Shown here one piece after another: positions 25,134 to 42,138 of a stretch of DNA of 64,000 nucleotides (positions are counted from its first letter, which is position 1; the number at the start of each line of letters is the position of its first letter). A program made the position numbers and the translations under genes. The DNA is from Anseranas semipalmata (Eukaryota; Chordata; Aves; Anseriformes; Anseranatidae). The stretch spans positions 100,985 through 164,984 of the forward strand of contig VXAA01001417.1 in the NCBI GenBank assembly GCA_013399115.1, in the 5' to 3' direction. The notes under the pieces were generated by a model. That model made no database searches. It had not been told where the DNA came from and saw only the letters and a program-made list of their open reading frames with translations.

Positions 25134-28111
25134 CATTTTGTACAAGATCCTGATATAGTACAATCTTGCCTAAGGGCTGCTGTAGTCAGCAAGATCTTTA
25201 ACAGAAGACAGACATACAAAATATTACTGGAAAAGTAGATAGCATGTTATAGTACTATTTAGGCTTTTTTTCAGCTTGGTGACACTTCAGCATTCTGAAT
25301 GCTTTACGAACACAATGCGTATAGCTGTCAAGATCAGTTTACAACCACTATCAGATCACAACTTAACCAGCAGTGTGGGCATATAAACGCATACCAAATA
25401 AATACAGCTTGCAGACCACAAGATTAGCTACTCCAGCAAACCAATTCTTATTTCCCATATAAAATATTACCAGCAGAGATCATTTGCAGAGCAGGATTTC
25501 CTGTGTAGACTGATGCTTTTCTTACCTGCAGGACCTCCAACTACAGAATGCCCTGGGAAAACGGCAGTAATACTGGTTCTCATGTCAAAAGCTTACAGAT
25601 TCACACATGGTTTAGTGCTTTTTTGTGGTTTATTCTGCAGTTTGTGGTTCATTCTAGCATACTATAAGGAAGCAGAGCCTCTCTTGTGAATAGCTATCAT
25701 TACACAACCAGACTGCAAAGAAAATTTGGGCTTTATTCTTAGGGGCATTTATTTCAGTATAGGGTACTCATTTCCTAAAGACACAGTCTAATAAGTTATA
25801 CCTCGGAAGTTATATTCACTTAAGAATAGCAATCCAAAATTAACCTTTAAATGTAATGAAGATTTGTTAGATTTACATTTAATTTACCCCCACATTTTTC
25901 ATTTTTTTAAAACTAAATATTTATCTACTCTTTTTTGAGATTATATAGCTGACAGTGTAATGATTCCTGGGTAATGTTTCTTCCTCATAGGTTTTGCACA
26001 AGTGACAAATAATATTTAGAAAATGCCTTGTAATGGAATTTTTGCATCCTCTGAAAGGCTGGATGTTTCATGTGAATTTCTTCAGAAAGGAATCCCAGCA
26101 ATTTTAATGAAACACGGGAAAGCTTATGAAATCCAATATGCCACTTTGTAATTTGACAAATACCTAAAACCCTGACTTATGAATTGTGTAATGTAATGCT
26201 TAAAGAAAAAACAACCAACCAAAAAAAAAAAAAAAAGAAAACAACCAAAGATGTAAAACCTAATCTTTAAATTACGTGCCAGGCTAATGCTTACAACTTT
26301 AGAAACTGTTTATACGCATATATTTAAAACCCACCACATCATCTTTCCAAAAGCACTCCTTAAAAGGATTAGAACAATTTTCTTGGGCATATTTTGGCCT
26401 AATATTCATTTACAGTTGTATTTAGAAAATACTGCACTTAACTTCTATTCTTTTAGCCTTCGTTGTATTGGCAATAACATATTTCTTAGAGCTATGTGAT
26501 CATACAGCCTACATTGCGATGCATAAATCAAAGATCACATAGCAGTATCTAGAAAGACATTCCTGTACTCACATTCAAGTATGTGAGGCAGGATGCTGAA
26601 ACGTGTATGATTTATATCACTAATTATGATTGTTTTACCGCTTGTCTTCCCTCCATGCTCTTTATTCTTTTAATTTGTAAGGGCGATGCCTCAAGCAGCC
26701 ATATTAAGTTTTGCTGTTTCACTGCTGTTGTAAGACAGTAAAATATTTTTTTTCTAAGTTGTGGCTGCGTTTCCAACATGGAACACAGTTTGTCCTGACT
26801 CAGAGTGTTACAATATGGTTTCCTCAAAGTTTCATTTGTTGAGCTAGAAACTCTTAGTTAATATCTCTACATTGCCAAAGCATCACTAAGGTACCAATAA
26901 ACTCCTTCTAAAGAATTCTCTAGGCCTCACCTCTGTTAATGTGCCTTGCCTGACATGATATATATCATCAAAGTTAGGACTGGCACTACTGCCATCCTCT
27001 AGCACGGAGACCACATGTGTGCTGAGGAAGTTTTTATTTCCTAAATCTGCTATGTGAACATGAAAACAAAGCCTCGAAGAATCTGAGGCTTGAAAAACAG
27101 ACGTGCATATAAATTGCTACAGTAGCTGGCAAAAGTTTTTTTCCTTTGGACTTGCATTAAATTATGGAAGATTAAAAAAGGACACAAAAATAGTTTGGCT
27201 ATTATTCCAAAGAATTTGAGTGGAAATATGTTCCGTTGCCTTTGGGTGTTCTGGAAAACCCAGTCCCAGTGATTAAATTTGTATAAAACAGGTACAGTAA
27301 ACTTTATTTATATGTTTCTGCTACAAAACAGCTTCTGTCATTATTCCTTTTAATTTCAGTTCATTTGAACTTTGGATGAAGAATTCACCTAAAAGCTTGT
27401 CTACAAGGTCTGTTTGGATGCAGCTGACCTAAATCTGGTGCCACGTTGAAGTACTGTAGTGTTCTGTTCTGCAGTTTCATAGCCTAATTTGTTCTTTATT
27501 CCTCCAGGAAAGATAAATGAAAGGTTAAATAGACATTAACTCTGTGGTTCATTTACTTGGATCTTTTCTTTGAAGCTATTCAAAAATATATATATAAAAA
27601 TAATAAAATATATATCAATATAAATGCATATATAAAAATATAAATCAGCAACCAAACATTCTCAAAACAACAGATTTAATTGCAAGCACTTATTTCTTGC
27701 AACCTTCTCAAACCAATGGGTGTTCCCAACCTTTTTGTGAATTCTGAAGAGCAGGATAATCGACTTTACCTGAGGTACTTGTCTGATAGTAATACCAGTT
27801 CTTAATGCTTGAATTCTCTTAAAATTTAAATTTCAGAGCTCTTATTTAATGCAAAAGTAAAATAGAACAAGAAAGGTTTCTACTATTACATTACTAACAA
27901 AACAGTATTCAAAAAAAAAGTTGAGATTATCTTTGTACAACTTATCTTTGAACATACATAATATTAGATCTTAAATTCATTAATTGAAGGCAGAAGAGCT
28001 CACTCTGACTAATTATTACTATTTGGAGAACCAGTTCTGATTAGTTCTTGAAGCATTAATTCAGTGCTCCTTTGATTTTTTAAAATCATTTCAAAATTAC
28101 ACTGTACTTAC

Positions 28112-28240
28112 TGGATTGAGAACCACTGTGAAGAACAATTCTCCACCTTGGATACTTTTGTCTAGTTCCTTTGGGCCTCCAGGATACTCTTTATAGAAAA
28201 TAGTGTGGGTGAATAAGCCACAAGTTTGCCTAGGAAGCAC
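28112..28240 (-). CDS. NDST3: NDST3-like coding exon, window exon 4 (residues ~471-513)
   Basis: The exon has 129 nt, 43 codons, phase 0 at both ends. It reads [19 protein letters not shown], then [20 protein letters not shown] and LNP. This is the end of the deacetylase region, with the invariant [14 protein letters not shown] motif. The acceptor is ATAAATTCAG and the donor is CCA|GTAAGT. The exon is too short and lacks a suitable ATG, so it is not visible as a long open frame and was found by motif. The following intron is 13.1 kb, the longest complete one here. Confidence 0.95.
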
Positions 28241-31109
<2,869 letters not shown>

Positions 31110-34100
31110 CTAAAACATAAGAGAACAAAAACTGCTTTCAAAAATTTAAGGAACTTGATGTTTTGGCATTTCGCAAATTCTTTGATTGTGAGAGATTGAG
31201 AACAGGTCGGAATACAAATAATGGTGACATTAAAACATGTTGAGGTATAAAAGGGAGATGTAAGGCAGCATGGTGAAGACAAAACACAGGATTTTAATAC
31301 ATAAGCCTTTTTAATAAATATTTTTTTATTAGTATGTAGAAGAGTGAAGAGTGATATAGATATATTTTACGTTGATTTCTTCAAACAATACATTAGACAC
31401 TGCTGCACCCTTTTAAGTTCTTACAAGGAATTTGCTCACAAACTAAGAATTCAGAGAGAAAACTACTGACACATGCAACAAAACAGCTAGCATTTGGCAG
31501 TTAAAATAAAAAAATGTGATTTCCTCTACATGTCCCTACACAATTACTTAGTTGAATTTCACAGATCACCGTATTTCCCTTCTAGTCTACTAGAAGCATA
31601 AAACTATATTCAAAAAAAAACATCTTAACCATTTTAGTGCCATTTTAAAAAAGAAGAAAAACTAGCCACCTGTAAAATTCTGAGGATAATAGGCAGATGT
31701 TCTGGCCTAACCCCTTTTGTAGTACATCTTTCATTTTTGCAGACTTCTATCATTTATCTCACCTACATACTGATCTTGCTGGTATTACTTTCTCTTGAGA
31801 TTCAGTATATATTCTTTCCAGTTTCCGGCTTCCTATGTACTCTAATAAATTTTGACACTTTTTCTGTTTTCTTCCAGGTTACTATTCAAAAGACAGTATA
31901 TAGCAGATATTTCTGTGATAGTCTGATTAACAGAATACACTGTCCATAGGATGTTGTTGTGTTGCAATCATTTAGGAAAACTGCCTTTTGCACAACCTTT
32001 GCATGATGTTTAAGAGTTTTTTTTTATATTGTTTATATTTGTATCATCATCTTAAAGCATATTTTTTAATCATGCTTTGTGTGCAAAGATAAGAGGTGGT
32101 TGATACTTGGGTTCCTTCCATTGAATAAACCAGTTACCAAGGAATATGAAAAACTCTAGGTCTTAATCTCAAAGAAAAATGGGTTCACGACCTTAGTAAA
32201 ATAATCTTTCTTCATCTTTTCTGGAGGAAGACTGGACTACTGCATGAAAGCTAATGTACTGGATGGACAGGACAACAAAGATGAGGAAAACAGGGTAGAC
32301 TCTTTAAGAAGTGGTATGCTGGAAAACATGGGAATTTTCCCAGTTTTATATAAGGGATTTAACATAAAAAGAGATCGGGTAGAAATGAAACAAGTCTTTC
32401 CCACCAGAAAGAAAAGCCTGAGCAGGAAGTAATTCTGTAGGAAGTGTTAATGACACACTGTGAGGATGTTGAACAGAACCCACACAATACAGTGATGAAG
32501 AAAACTCAAAAAGAGACGGTCTTCATCTGCCTACATCTGAAAAGTTCCTGTGCTGCCTGAAGGATAGAATATGCACAGACTTATTTGTTTCCAGTGCCAC
32601 ACGTTCACAAAGGTTTGGTGTATAAACCCATGAGGATGACCCCTGCGAGGTATGCTTAAGCAAATCAGAATAGTGGTGTTTGGAACTAGTCATTCAAATG
32701 TCTCATAAGAAGGTTAAGTGCTTGCTAATTTTCTGAGCCATCCAGGTCTGAAGAAATAAAAATATAGAAGGCAGCCTCCTTTAAGAATTTTTACAGGAGC
32801 AATAGTATCAGACAGCCATCCCTGCCCACAGGTTTAGGTCCCTTACTGTAAGGACATCCATTCTGTCCTTTGACAATAAGGTTTTCATAGTCAAGGTTTT
32901 TTTTTTTTTTTACCTATTCAGAAGTGATGTGTAAGCAGATTATTACATGGAAGACCACATTACAGCAATAAACATAATATGTACAAGGAATGTAGCATGC
33001 TTAAACTGCTATAGCCTTGACCAGGTACAAACAGATATAGTAATTTAAATACCCAAGTACTTTACACAAAAGTCATGATATTTTTTAAATCACATCTATT
33101 GCATCCCCTGTGTTACCAGTCACATTGTAGAAAGCCAGCAGTACCATGTTTAGGTGTTTGACACCAAAATCTGAATAGCTTCCCACTCCTTCCTTCGCAA
33201 GTGCTGCAAGAGATTTTGTTTCCCCTACTTACGCTAGTTTAATGATATAAAATTGGTGTGTGCTTTGCTTTCAGAACAGTGAATCTCTTGAATTTTGCTG
33301 TAGCTTTCACTGCAGAAATCTTACTCCTTAAACGAGAAGTTCTTCAACATAAACTTAGCTGCTACTTCATCCTTACCCCAGGGGTAAATCCTCCTTGAGT
33401 CATAAGTGTCATTAGGTGCATATAGGGTGAAAATTGCACATTTTTGTACCCATATGTGGGTATATGTTGTTCATGCACAGATGAAGACACACCTGTGCAT
33501 TCTTAATGGTTGCTATTTGTGCTAAAGTTAAACAGTAAGGATTCAATGAGACATATCCATTGTAGGTAAGATATGACAACTTTATTGAAAGCTCAGAACG
33601 AAGCAAGCTCACAAAAAGCAGAGTTTGCTTCTGCTCCAAAAGAACATGAGAAATAAGACTTAAAAGATGTGAAGCCTTCAAGGGAAGAAAGGTATTTTTT
33701 CCTCATTTAAGGGCTACTTTGAACCCAGTGTGAACCTGTGTGTGTAACAAGCAGATATGGTTTAATCTCATTGGAGAATCCTGATTTTTTTAATATTTAA
33801 AATACCAATATAATTACTATTTCCCTGTGGCATTTATGGCACACTAGGAACACATCATGGGACATAAGATTTTATCACCCTGAGGCTGGTGTAGCTTTTG
33901 CCTTGCTGCTCCTCGATAAGATCCAGGCACCCCGTCACTGGTCATACTACACCCACGGAGCACGTCATCTGTGGCTCTACAGCTGGGGAGCAGCAAGCGT
34001 AACGTGCCAAAGGAGGAATGAGTAAGATCTGGCCTATTGGTTTTAGCGCTTGGGGAGATGAAGAATGGCTACACCACCCGTCACACAGCTTTACACTATT

Positions 34101-35937
34101 TAATTCCATCATAGATATTTCAATTCCTCTTCCTTTTATCTGTATCTTTTCTACTTCACTAAAGCATGCATAAGCATCAGAAAGAATAATCTTTACAGAA
34201 CATAAGAAATTGCGTTCTCTAATGTCCCATTTAATCTTCCTCATTCAGCTCTAAACAAATGGCTGAATTTTAACTTTTTTTCTCAAGTTTTACAATATGC
34301 AGTAATAAATATGTAATCAAAGTCTTTCATTCTAATTATGAGCCTATCATCTTTGATGTATTAGTGCCTCCATTACTTTTCAGTCACTAATTCCCAAGCT
34401 GAGCATTTCATACACACTTTACACATTCACTTTGCTGATGCCTCATGTGTTATCATTTCCAGCCTCTTTCAAATAAGCAGAACGCGTATCTTTGTTATTA
34501 ATCTAAATGCTTTAAGCAAATGAAACAATGATTAGCATGGTACTATACATACTTCAGACATGAAAAAAGTTTAATATAAGGTATGTATAAGTATTAAAAG
34601 TATTGAAAGTAGTGAAGAAAATAGGAATTGCTGAAGTTCCCTTAAACAGCTGAATATGAATTATTCTAATAACATATTTTAATGGTTACATCCTGTAGAC
34701 TAATCCCAGGGGATGTCTTAGGTACTTTTGCATCACACCAGAACTACAGGAACTAATTTCATTTCCAGAGGAACTTTAAACAGTACACAGAATCACAGAG
34801 AAAAAAGAGGGTTAAGAAAAAACACAGGGTGTTTAAATTTTCATGGTTCTAACTTTCACTGAAATATTTTCTTTAAAGGAAACTGTAAAATCGAGCTGGC
34901 CTGTACTCTGTAACAATCTACAGTTCACAGTAGCCTTGGTAAAATCTTTGGTAGCAAGAAAGCATACACATTTCTTAAAGCAAAATTTTCAAATAGAAGT
35001 TTTAATTGCTTGATATTCTAGGTCTATACATTCCTCCTGCACTCACTGATGCATGACCATCAGCATACTGGGTTTTGTACCGGTATTTCAAAGCCATCTC
35101 TCCTTTCAAGGAACAAAGTAATTACGTACCAGCTAAAAAGCAACCACTGTGTTTTGAACAGGGAGAAGTAAAATTAGGCTGTTGGAGGAGCAGAAGTGTT
35201 TCTGCAAACAAGTTGTGTTTTTGGAGGTATTCTGATATAACACTTCTTTATGTCTTTACGCTCAACCTGTTCAACAGCCTCCCACGGCTATTAACCCTCA
35301 AATTCTATTACCTATGCAAAACACAACACTTAAATAGTAAAATTTCCATTAAAGTTTGCTAGCCTAAAAGACCACTGAGAACAGCTGAAGAGGATTTAGA
35401 GCAGCAGATCTGGAGCACAGGCTTTGTATCATGCTCTGCTTTTGTCTTCCAGACATCTGCGAGTTGTTTACACAGCTCCGATGCTAAAGCATTTGAAAAC
35501 ATGCTAGGGTGTTTCCAAATTTTAACTATTCTGTCCTGCTTCTCTATAAGTGCATTAGTCAGGGCATAGTGGGATGGTTGGTGCTCTCAGTGCACCTGGG
35601 TAGTTCAGATCATGGACACAGAGTAAGGTCATTATCTGTGTTGATATTTTAACTTCTGCCAGCTGTTAGCAGCTCTGTAGTAGCTTTTATATCACTCAGG
35701 GAGTTTAGATGCACACGAGTCCCTGGCCCTGTTTCTACCACCCTAGCTGGCTGGACAGTGCTATAAAATTTTGCATACAGAAAAGCTTGTGCCACTAAGC
35801 TAACTGCATGATAGAGACCAAACTTTCAAATAGTTCGTTAAGCCTCCTTTCTTCTTCCTTTGCCCTCCTACAGCTGTAAAGGCAGAAAAATTGGTTTCTG
35901 AGATTTGGGATGTGACATTTAATTTTTAATTGATTAA

Positions 35938-35959
35938 ACAACAACAACAACAACAACAA
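35938..35959. repeat. (ACA)n microsatellite
   Basis: About seven tandem ACA triplets. It is a simple intronic repeat. Confidence 0.95.
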
Positions 35960-36436
35960 ACTCCATGCTTGTAACAAGATGGTATATTTTTCAGATGGTA
36001 AGCTTTCTAAATGTGTCAACAGCAGAACCAGGGGGCCCCTCATCTCAACTTAACAGAGGTATCTGTATAAAAATCAGACTAATTACTGAAGGCTTTGCAA
36101 CACACTACATTTTACAGATCTAAACCAAATCCCAGTTTTCACTGTCTTTAAATCCCAATGTAACCTAACCTGATCTATCCTCAGAGCACAAGTATGGTAA
36201 CAGTGGACTGCAGCAGTGGGTATTCCAGTTGAAAACCGCAGCTGCGAGCGACCAGGAATCATCATGCGTGATTAAAGACAATCTCCAATATGTCATGACG
36301 GGATAGCAGGCTACTCTAGTACAGAGGAAGTTTCCTCATCACTCCCCATAGTTAGACATGAGGATGAATCAAGAGGGTCTGCACCTCTTCCAAAACCTTC
36401 TTCTTTGACACTTGGTATATAACCTAGGGTTGTGGG

Positions 36437-36455
36437 TTTTTTTTTTTTTTTTTTT
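36437..36455. repeat. Poly-T run, 19 bases
   Basis: A pure homopolymer in an intron, far from any splice site. Confidence 0.95.
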
Positions 36456-38320
36456 GATAAATTATGATAAGCCTCCTCATTTATCTTTTCTCTATTGAGA
36501 ATACTCATGTACTATCAGTCTATTTCATAGGACTGCTTCTGAACACCTTCATTTTCAAATAAAATCCTTAAATAGCTGGTCATTCTCTACATGGCAACCC
36601 TAAAGCTTCAGGACAGCTTGTACACCTATACACAGCAGAAGCCAACTTGTACAGGCACAATTAAAACTGCACCTGGTGTACTCAGAGTGTTCTGAGCCTG
36701 TATTGTTTGCATTAACCAAACATACAAGTCACTGTAAAAGTGATCTTCACAGTTACCTAACAGAAAAGACAGTACCAGATTATTAAAACTGTATAAAAAC
36801 TGATAAAAATTATAAAAACAAGGAGGTTTGGTGTGAATTATTTTTCTAAAATGTGTATTTTCCCATAGGATGAGAACAATTCCCATGCGCACGCCCTCTA
36901 GGTGAACGCAGCTGTTTACAACTCCCTCCGGTCAGCCCAGGTGAAGTGCTCTATTGACCTGCTGCACTGATGGGAGGATTGCTGAGCACGACCTCACAGC
37001 TCTGGAGCTCCCCTAGCTGAGTGGCACAAGATCTGTGGGAGAGGTATGTCACTTGAAGTCCAATTTTGAGGAATATTATGCTTCTGAAGCAGAACGGACC
37101 TTATTCTTCTCTCACATCACCAATGCAATTACACTAACTTCTAAAAGAGTCTCCTTCAGCGGTGATGGGAGCAGGGAGGAAACTGGAGTGGGCATCTACA
37201 GAGCCTCTGGGAGGAAGGAACCACAGTGGCCATATTATTCCTTGCCAGCACACAGAGCCCACACAACATTTAAGAGCTTTTCCAGAAATTGTCATTCAAG
37301 GGTTACCAATTTTGGTAATTTCCCTTCATTTTACTTATTCTTTAATTTTGATCCCCCAAATAATATCCCACTTCAGCACACTTTAAGGAACTACATTTTT
37401 TTTCTGGTATTTGCTTCCTCTTCTACCATTTTACCTAGTTTTCTCGTGCAAGGTAGAAATAATTTAGTCCTCAGAAGAGTCTTACATGTTGAAATCAATC
37501 TTTTAAACTACTCTTAAATAATAAGGTGTATTTACAATCAAACAATTTAAATTTAGCAATATTTATTTCTCCAGAGAAGTAATATGCTGTACTATGTGTG
37601 ACAGTTATGGTTTGGTTTTACTGTGGGCAATTAACTGTAGAGAAGAAGTCTGGTTTTTTTAGCATCCTTAGGCCTAAAGATCTCTTTTTATTTTTAATTC
37701 TGTTCTCACTGAATGTTTTTTCAGAACTTTGATGTGAATAAATAATTAGTAATGGCAATGGCTTTCAAAACAAGTTTTGATAAAGTTGATCTAAAGGAAA
37801 TATATGAGATGTTATGAGATATCACCGCAGAAAAGCATCTTTGAAAATGTGGCACACTTCATTAAGCCCAACATGCAGTGTTTTCATTGTCATTTGACAT
37901 GTTGTGACAGAGTATTTATTCTAATAGGAAAACATTTTTTTTCCTAATCCAAACAATAGGTTATTTGGACAAAACTTTATTTAGAAAAATACTGCACTAG
38001 AAGATTTGTTTTTTCTCATTCAACTTTCCAAGACTGGAACATATTCATTCTTCACTCTGAAAGAATTTTTCCATTCAATACTTTTTATAAAGTAATACAA
38101 ACTCAAACTTTTAACTGAGAAGGAAAATCAAACTGTAGAGAAACAGAACTTAAATAGCACAAAGCAGAGTGACTGTGAAAATCACTTTATCAAAAATTTC
38201 TTTTTTTCCCCCATTCTTTGGGATTAAAATAAATTATACAAGCACTGATTCTCCTACAAAAATAAAAACAGTGGTTTCTGAACACCCAAATTCAACATAA
38301 AATGCAAAAATATTACTCAC

Positions 38321-38475
38321 TAAGGCAAATTTTTTGTTGAGGATCATCTGCTCCACCAGTGATGACTCATTGTGGAAGAGATGAGGCTGCATGTGACTCC
38401 ACATATGGGGAAACCACCAAAACTCATCTACAGACCTCAACAACAGGTCATCGCCTTCATCTTCCTCCTCAGTGC
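38321..38475 (-). CDS. NDST3: NDST3-like coding exon, window exon 2 (residues ~357-408)
   Basis: The exon has 155 nt. Two bases complete the split glycine (G|GC), followed by 51 codons from [11 protein letters not shown] to MILNKKFAL. It carries the highly conserved deacetylase stretch [19 protein letters not shown], rich in tryptophan and histidine, and the NES glycosylation sequon at ~392 (NDST1 position 401 minus 9). The acceptor is TTGTTGTAG behind a 14-T tract; the donor is TTA|GTGAGT. The KKFAL ending is one of the residues that suggested NDST3 rather than NDST4. Confidence 0.95.
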
Positions 38476-41400
38476 CTACAACAAAAAAAAAAAAAAGAAA
38501 AAAGAAAAATCCTTGAAGTACAGTCTCTACTTCTATTATATTCTTACAGAAGGAAATTAGCAAAATAAAATTTGACCATTCAAATTACCATGGATTTTAA
38601 ATGTTTCCTAGTATATATTCCCTTCCCTGAAGTAATCACAGCCAGGTAAAAAACTGAGAGCCCCATTTTCACAGCATCTTGAATGTATGGTACAACACTG
38701 TCCTCACGTTCACGTGATGTATCAATAACATTAGTAGTTAAGGGACAGAAGCAGAGAAATTGCATATTAGACTGTTTAGTAAAGAGGATAAATGAAAATA
38801 TTGACAACTCTTTTTTGGTATTCCATCTCCAAATTACATTCACTTTCCAATCAAATTTATTTTCCTTTTGTTACCCATGGCATGTGGAACTAGTTTTTCT
38901 AGCAGCCTTTTCAGAACATTATGCACAACACGATTGCTTTCTCTTCCCTGCTAATTCTTACCATTCCAATTACAACCTATTCAGGAGTTCCCAGAAACCT
39001 GCATCTTTGAAGATAAAGAGTGGCTGGAGCTCACGGAGTTATTTCTCAGCCCCCAGACCTGTCTTTTCAGGTGCTCTCCCTGCCTGTTCATAATGATGTA
39101 GTGCCCTGGAACAGACCCTGCAGCAATTCCTAACTGCTGTGCTGATTAATAGGAATTGCTCGGGCAGCAGCGTGTAGCTGTGTCGTTCCCCTAGACCTCT
39201 CACGCTACAACTACACCAGTAAATAAGACAGTGACAGGGCCCGACCCTGAGCCCGCTGGCCACTTGGATGCTCGTAAATTCCAGCCTGCAGGAGAAGCAG
39301 CTGCATCCCAGCTCCCTGCCGGGGCGCTCCCAGGCACTGTTTGGAGCGCGGGGGCTGGCCTGGGCCACGAGCACTGCAGGGACCGTTCTCGTAACTCAAC
39401 AGCGATGCCCATCGCCCTCAGCGTTCATGCCGGCGCTCAGCTCTCTATAATTTACGAGCAGAGACTTAGCCTGCACCTCTGACAGCACCTCAGGGATGGG
39501 AAGTACCAGGGCCTAATGAGCTGACGGATCAGGACACCCGCTCCTCCACCCCCAAGCCCAGATATTTATCCTAGTCCCAGTGCACTTTTATCGATATGCA
39601 GTCCTGGCAAAGGCAGCTAAATTTAAATAAACCCTTAATGGGCTGCTTTATAAAGACTGCATGAGCTAAACTTTGACAACCTATAGCTCAAGGAACCTTC
39701 ACTATGTGCCTATTTGCTGCCTGTTCCTTTCAAAAAAGTCATCACTACTTACACATCCTTTTTCTATTTTAGCATTTTTCAATACCTATTCTCTTTTTTT
39801 CCAGTCTTTTCAGCCCCTATGTCTTCCCCATCAGTAAGGCCTTACTCTCACTAACCCTATAAGCCTTTTGCTTTCTCCTCCTCTTTCCTTCAACAAACCT
39901 CATCCAACATTCCTTCACTGTTGTGTATTTTCCTTTACCTCAGAGGAACTAAAGCAGTGAAGGAAAAATGTGGGCAGAAATATGTAATGATGTATCAATA
40001 TCTATAGGATCCTTAGATTTTAGGACTCCGTGTGAGTCCACGTGGCCCTATGCAATGTTCACATGCTACCAAAGAAAGTAACAGGAATGGCTAAGGGTTA
40101 TAAAATAGCCAGGTCAGGGAGAAGAAACTTTTCTTCAGACAAGGAAGAAAGCCACAGCAAGATATGGGCTGTAACAGAGAGAGGCTCAGCTCATTCAGTT
40201 TACAGCCAGTAACTGGGTCAGTTTGTACTACAAACATGCAATACCTTTGCCAAATCCCACTCAACCAAAAACAGGAAACCCACGTGCACGTTCCCTCCAA
40301 AGCATCTGAACTATCAACTGAGGCAAAAGAAGCGGTCTGGAAAGTACCCTTGCCTGCTGAGACACTGGCAGGTGACAGGCTTGGCAGCCAGGACCTTTTT
40401 GCTGCGCCTTTCTAGGCAAGAGAAAGGAGGAGGAAAGGATGGGTCTGGATGCAGAAAGTGATGCACTGAATGTGAAAAGCTTAAGGAAAGCATCTCCAGC
40501 CTCTCTGAACTGTGCAGGTGACACCTGAGGGTCAAACCAGACATTTAGCAAGTCTAGCTGATCTCTGCTGAGCCCAACAGAAACCTGTGAGCAACTGTGC
40601 AGCCCCAGCTGCTATCCTCACCAGCCATGCAGCTGTAAATAAGTGACTTCTCTCCCTGCCTCTTTTCTTAATGTGGCAAGTAATACTGACCAAAGTGCAC
40701 AACCAAGCACAAGAAGAGTTATGCGCATCCCTCTGCTAGGTAACATGCACAGCTATCAAGCATGTTCAAGTTGTGTATATCTTTGGCTTTGAATAAAGCC
40801 CTTTTTGTTTCCTAGTCTCAGCTATTATGTCACTTTCTCTCTTTCATATTAACATCCATCAACTATGACATTATCTTGTATTGTCTTTTGTCTCTCTCTT
40901 AAAAGCTCTGATGTTGTCCTGTTTTGCATGCATGCCTTTTTCTTTTATTTGTCAGTAGAGACCACCTGCTTCTTCTATATCACATCCTACTTAATGCCTT
41001 ATCTTTTACTTTACTTTATCTGTATTGCTACAGTGGTTTAAGTATAAAATTATTTTAATGGATAATACATATTGCTATGGTATCTCTACAGTAGAGGTTA
41101 AGCTATCTAAATGGACGAACTGTGGTAGTTCAACAGATCACTCAACAAAGTCAATAGGAAATTTAATTTGATCGGTGGAACTTACCACTCAACAATAGGT
41201 CAAAAGGAACTGAATTTTAATAAAAGGGGAGGAGGAATTCAGTCTGTTCCCCATGGGCACCTACCGCAGGCAACACACCTTACTAGAAATTTCAGACTCC
41301 CCATCCTAAGATGCTCCAGCCGACCTAAAATTACCACCTAAATTCTCCAGGCACTCAGGAAATGGATGCAGAGAAAAATTCATTTCACCTCCTCTACATG

Positions 41401-42138
41401 CTTCCCTCCCTCCATTTCCTGGGACAGGTTCTGTAGTGAGTGTCTAAGCTGAAACTTCATGTCCCACCCTTTGAATGAAAGCATGAAGAGACAATACGAG
41501 ATGTTCATATGACACCCTCAGGACTGATTTCACTGTTATCCAATGACACACATGTAACATGTGTAAACCCTACAGAAAGCTGTCATCCCAGACTTGGACT
41601 GCCTTTTGCAAGTTCTCCTCCTGGCCCTGGGACTCTGGTATTTCTGCATGTCCTGGCTTACAAGAGGAGAATGAACGTTTCTCTTATTCAGGAAACTTAA
41701 TAGTCTGACAGGATGCTTTTCTGGAGGGCTTAGTCTTCTCAGGCTTAGAAACTACAGCTTGGCTCTCCTACTTCCATGTCATTGCTCTCCTTACTGGACT
41801 ATTACACAAAGAATGGATGCAATCATTTTTTTAAAAGAGAAATGTACCTGCAAAGAGGTATTTATAGACTCTACCTACATGATTATTTCCACAGAGACTT
41901 CAGCTCAAACAAAAGGTTAATCCAGCATAATAACTTTAGGAGAAAAAATTTGATTTGATAAATCACACAAATTATGTCCCACAGCAACCTGGAAGAAAGA
42001 ACATTTTGGATTTTTAGTTATACTATTATGAAGGAAATTATTCCCTCTACTCAGACCTTTAGTCTCTATCATTCCTATGTCCCTCATACTACAAAAAAAA
42101 CCATCACAATAAAAGTCATTTTAGTTGTTCATTCTTAC
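38476..42138 (-). other. Intron between window exons 1 and 2
   Basis: The intron has 3,663 bases and is phase 1. It contains the GC/CpG-rich patch around 39040-39440. No transposable element is recognisable. Confidence 0.86.
39040..39440. other. GC- and CpG-rich islet in the intron
   Basis: The base composition changes abruptly from AT-rich to GC-rich. I counted about 15 CpG within roughly 210 bases between 39237 and 39443. This inflates open frames on both strands (five overlap here), none of which resembles a protein. It could be a cryptic promoter or enhancer, or a CpG-rich remnant; the sequence does not decide. Confidence 0.55.

Larger units (their letters stand above)
15015..28111 (-). 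other. Intron between window exons 4 and 5 (13.1 kb)
   Basis: This is the longest complete intron in the window, phase 0. It contains a worn CR1-like piece (about 18480-18660), a hAT-type element (20021-20209), two MIR relics (about 21232-21425 and 24925-25068), a TG microsatellite (25091-25129) and scattered A or T runs. The rest shows nothing recognisable. Confidence 0.85.
31110..38320 (-). other. Intron between window exons 2 and 3
   Basis: The intron has 7,211 bases and is phase 0. It contains a CAA microsatellite (35938-35959), a 19-T run (36437-36455) and otherwise AT-rich sequence. The 160-codon open frame at 37035-37517 on the plus strand has no recognisable domain and is treated as chance. 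Confidence 0.85.

Noticed and set aside
37035..37517. 160-codon plus-strand open frame, the longest in the window
   Set aside because: No recognisable domain, overlaps other chance frames, lies within an intron and has no splice or promoter context.
38372..38568. Plus-strand open frames over window exon 2
   Set aside because: They are antisense shadows of the conserved NDST exon and end in a lysine run made by the acceptor homopolymer.
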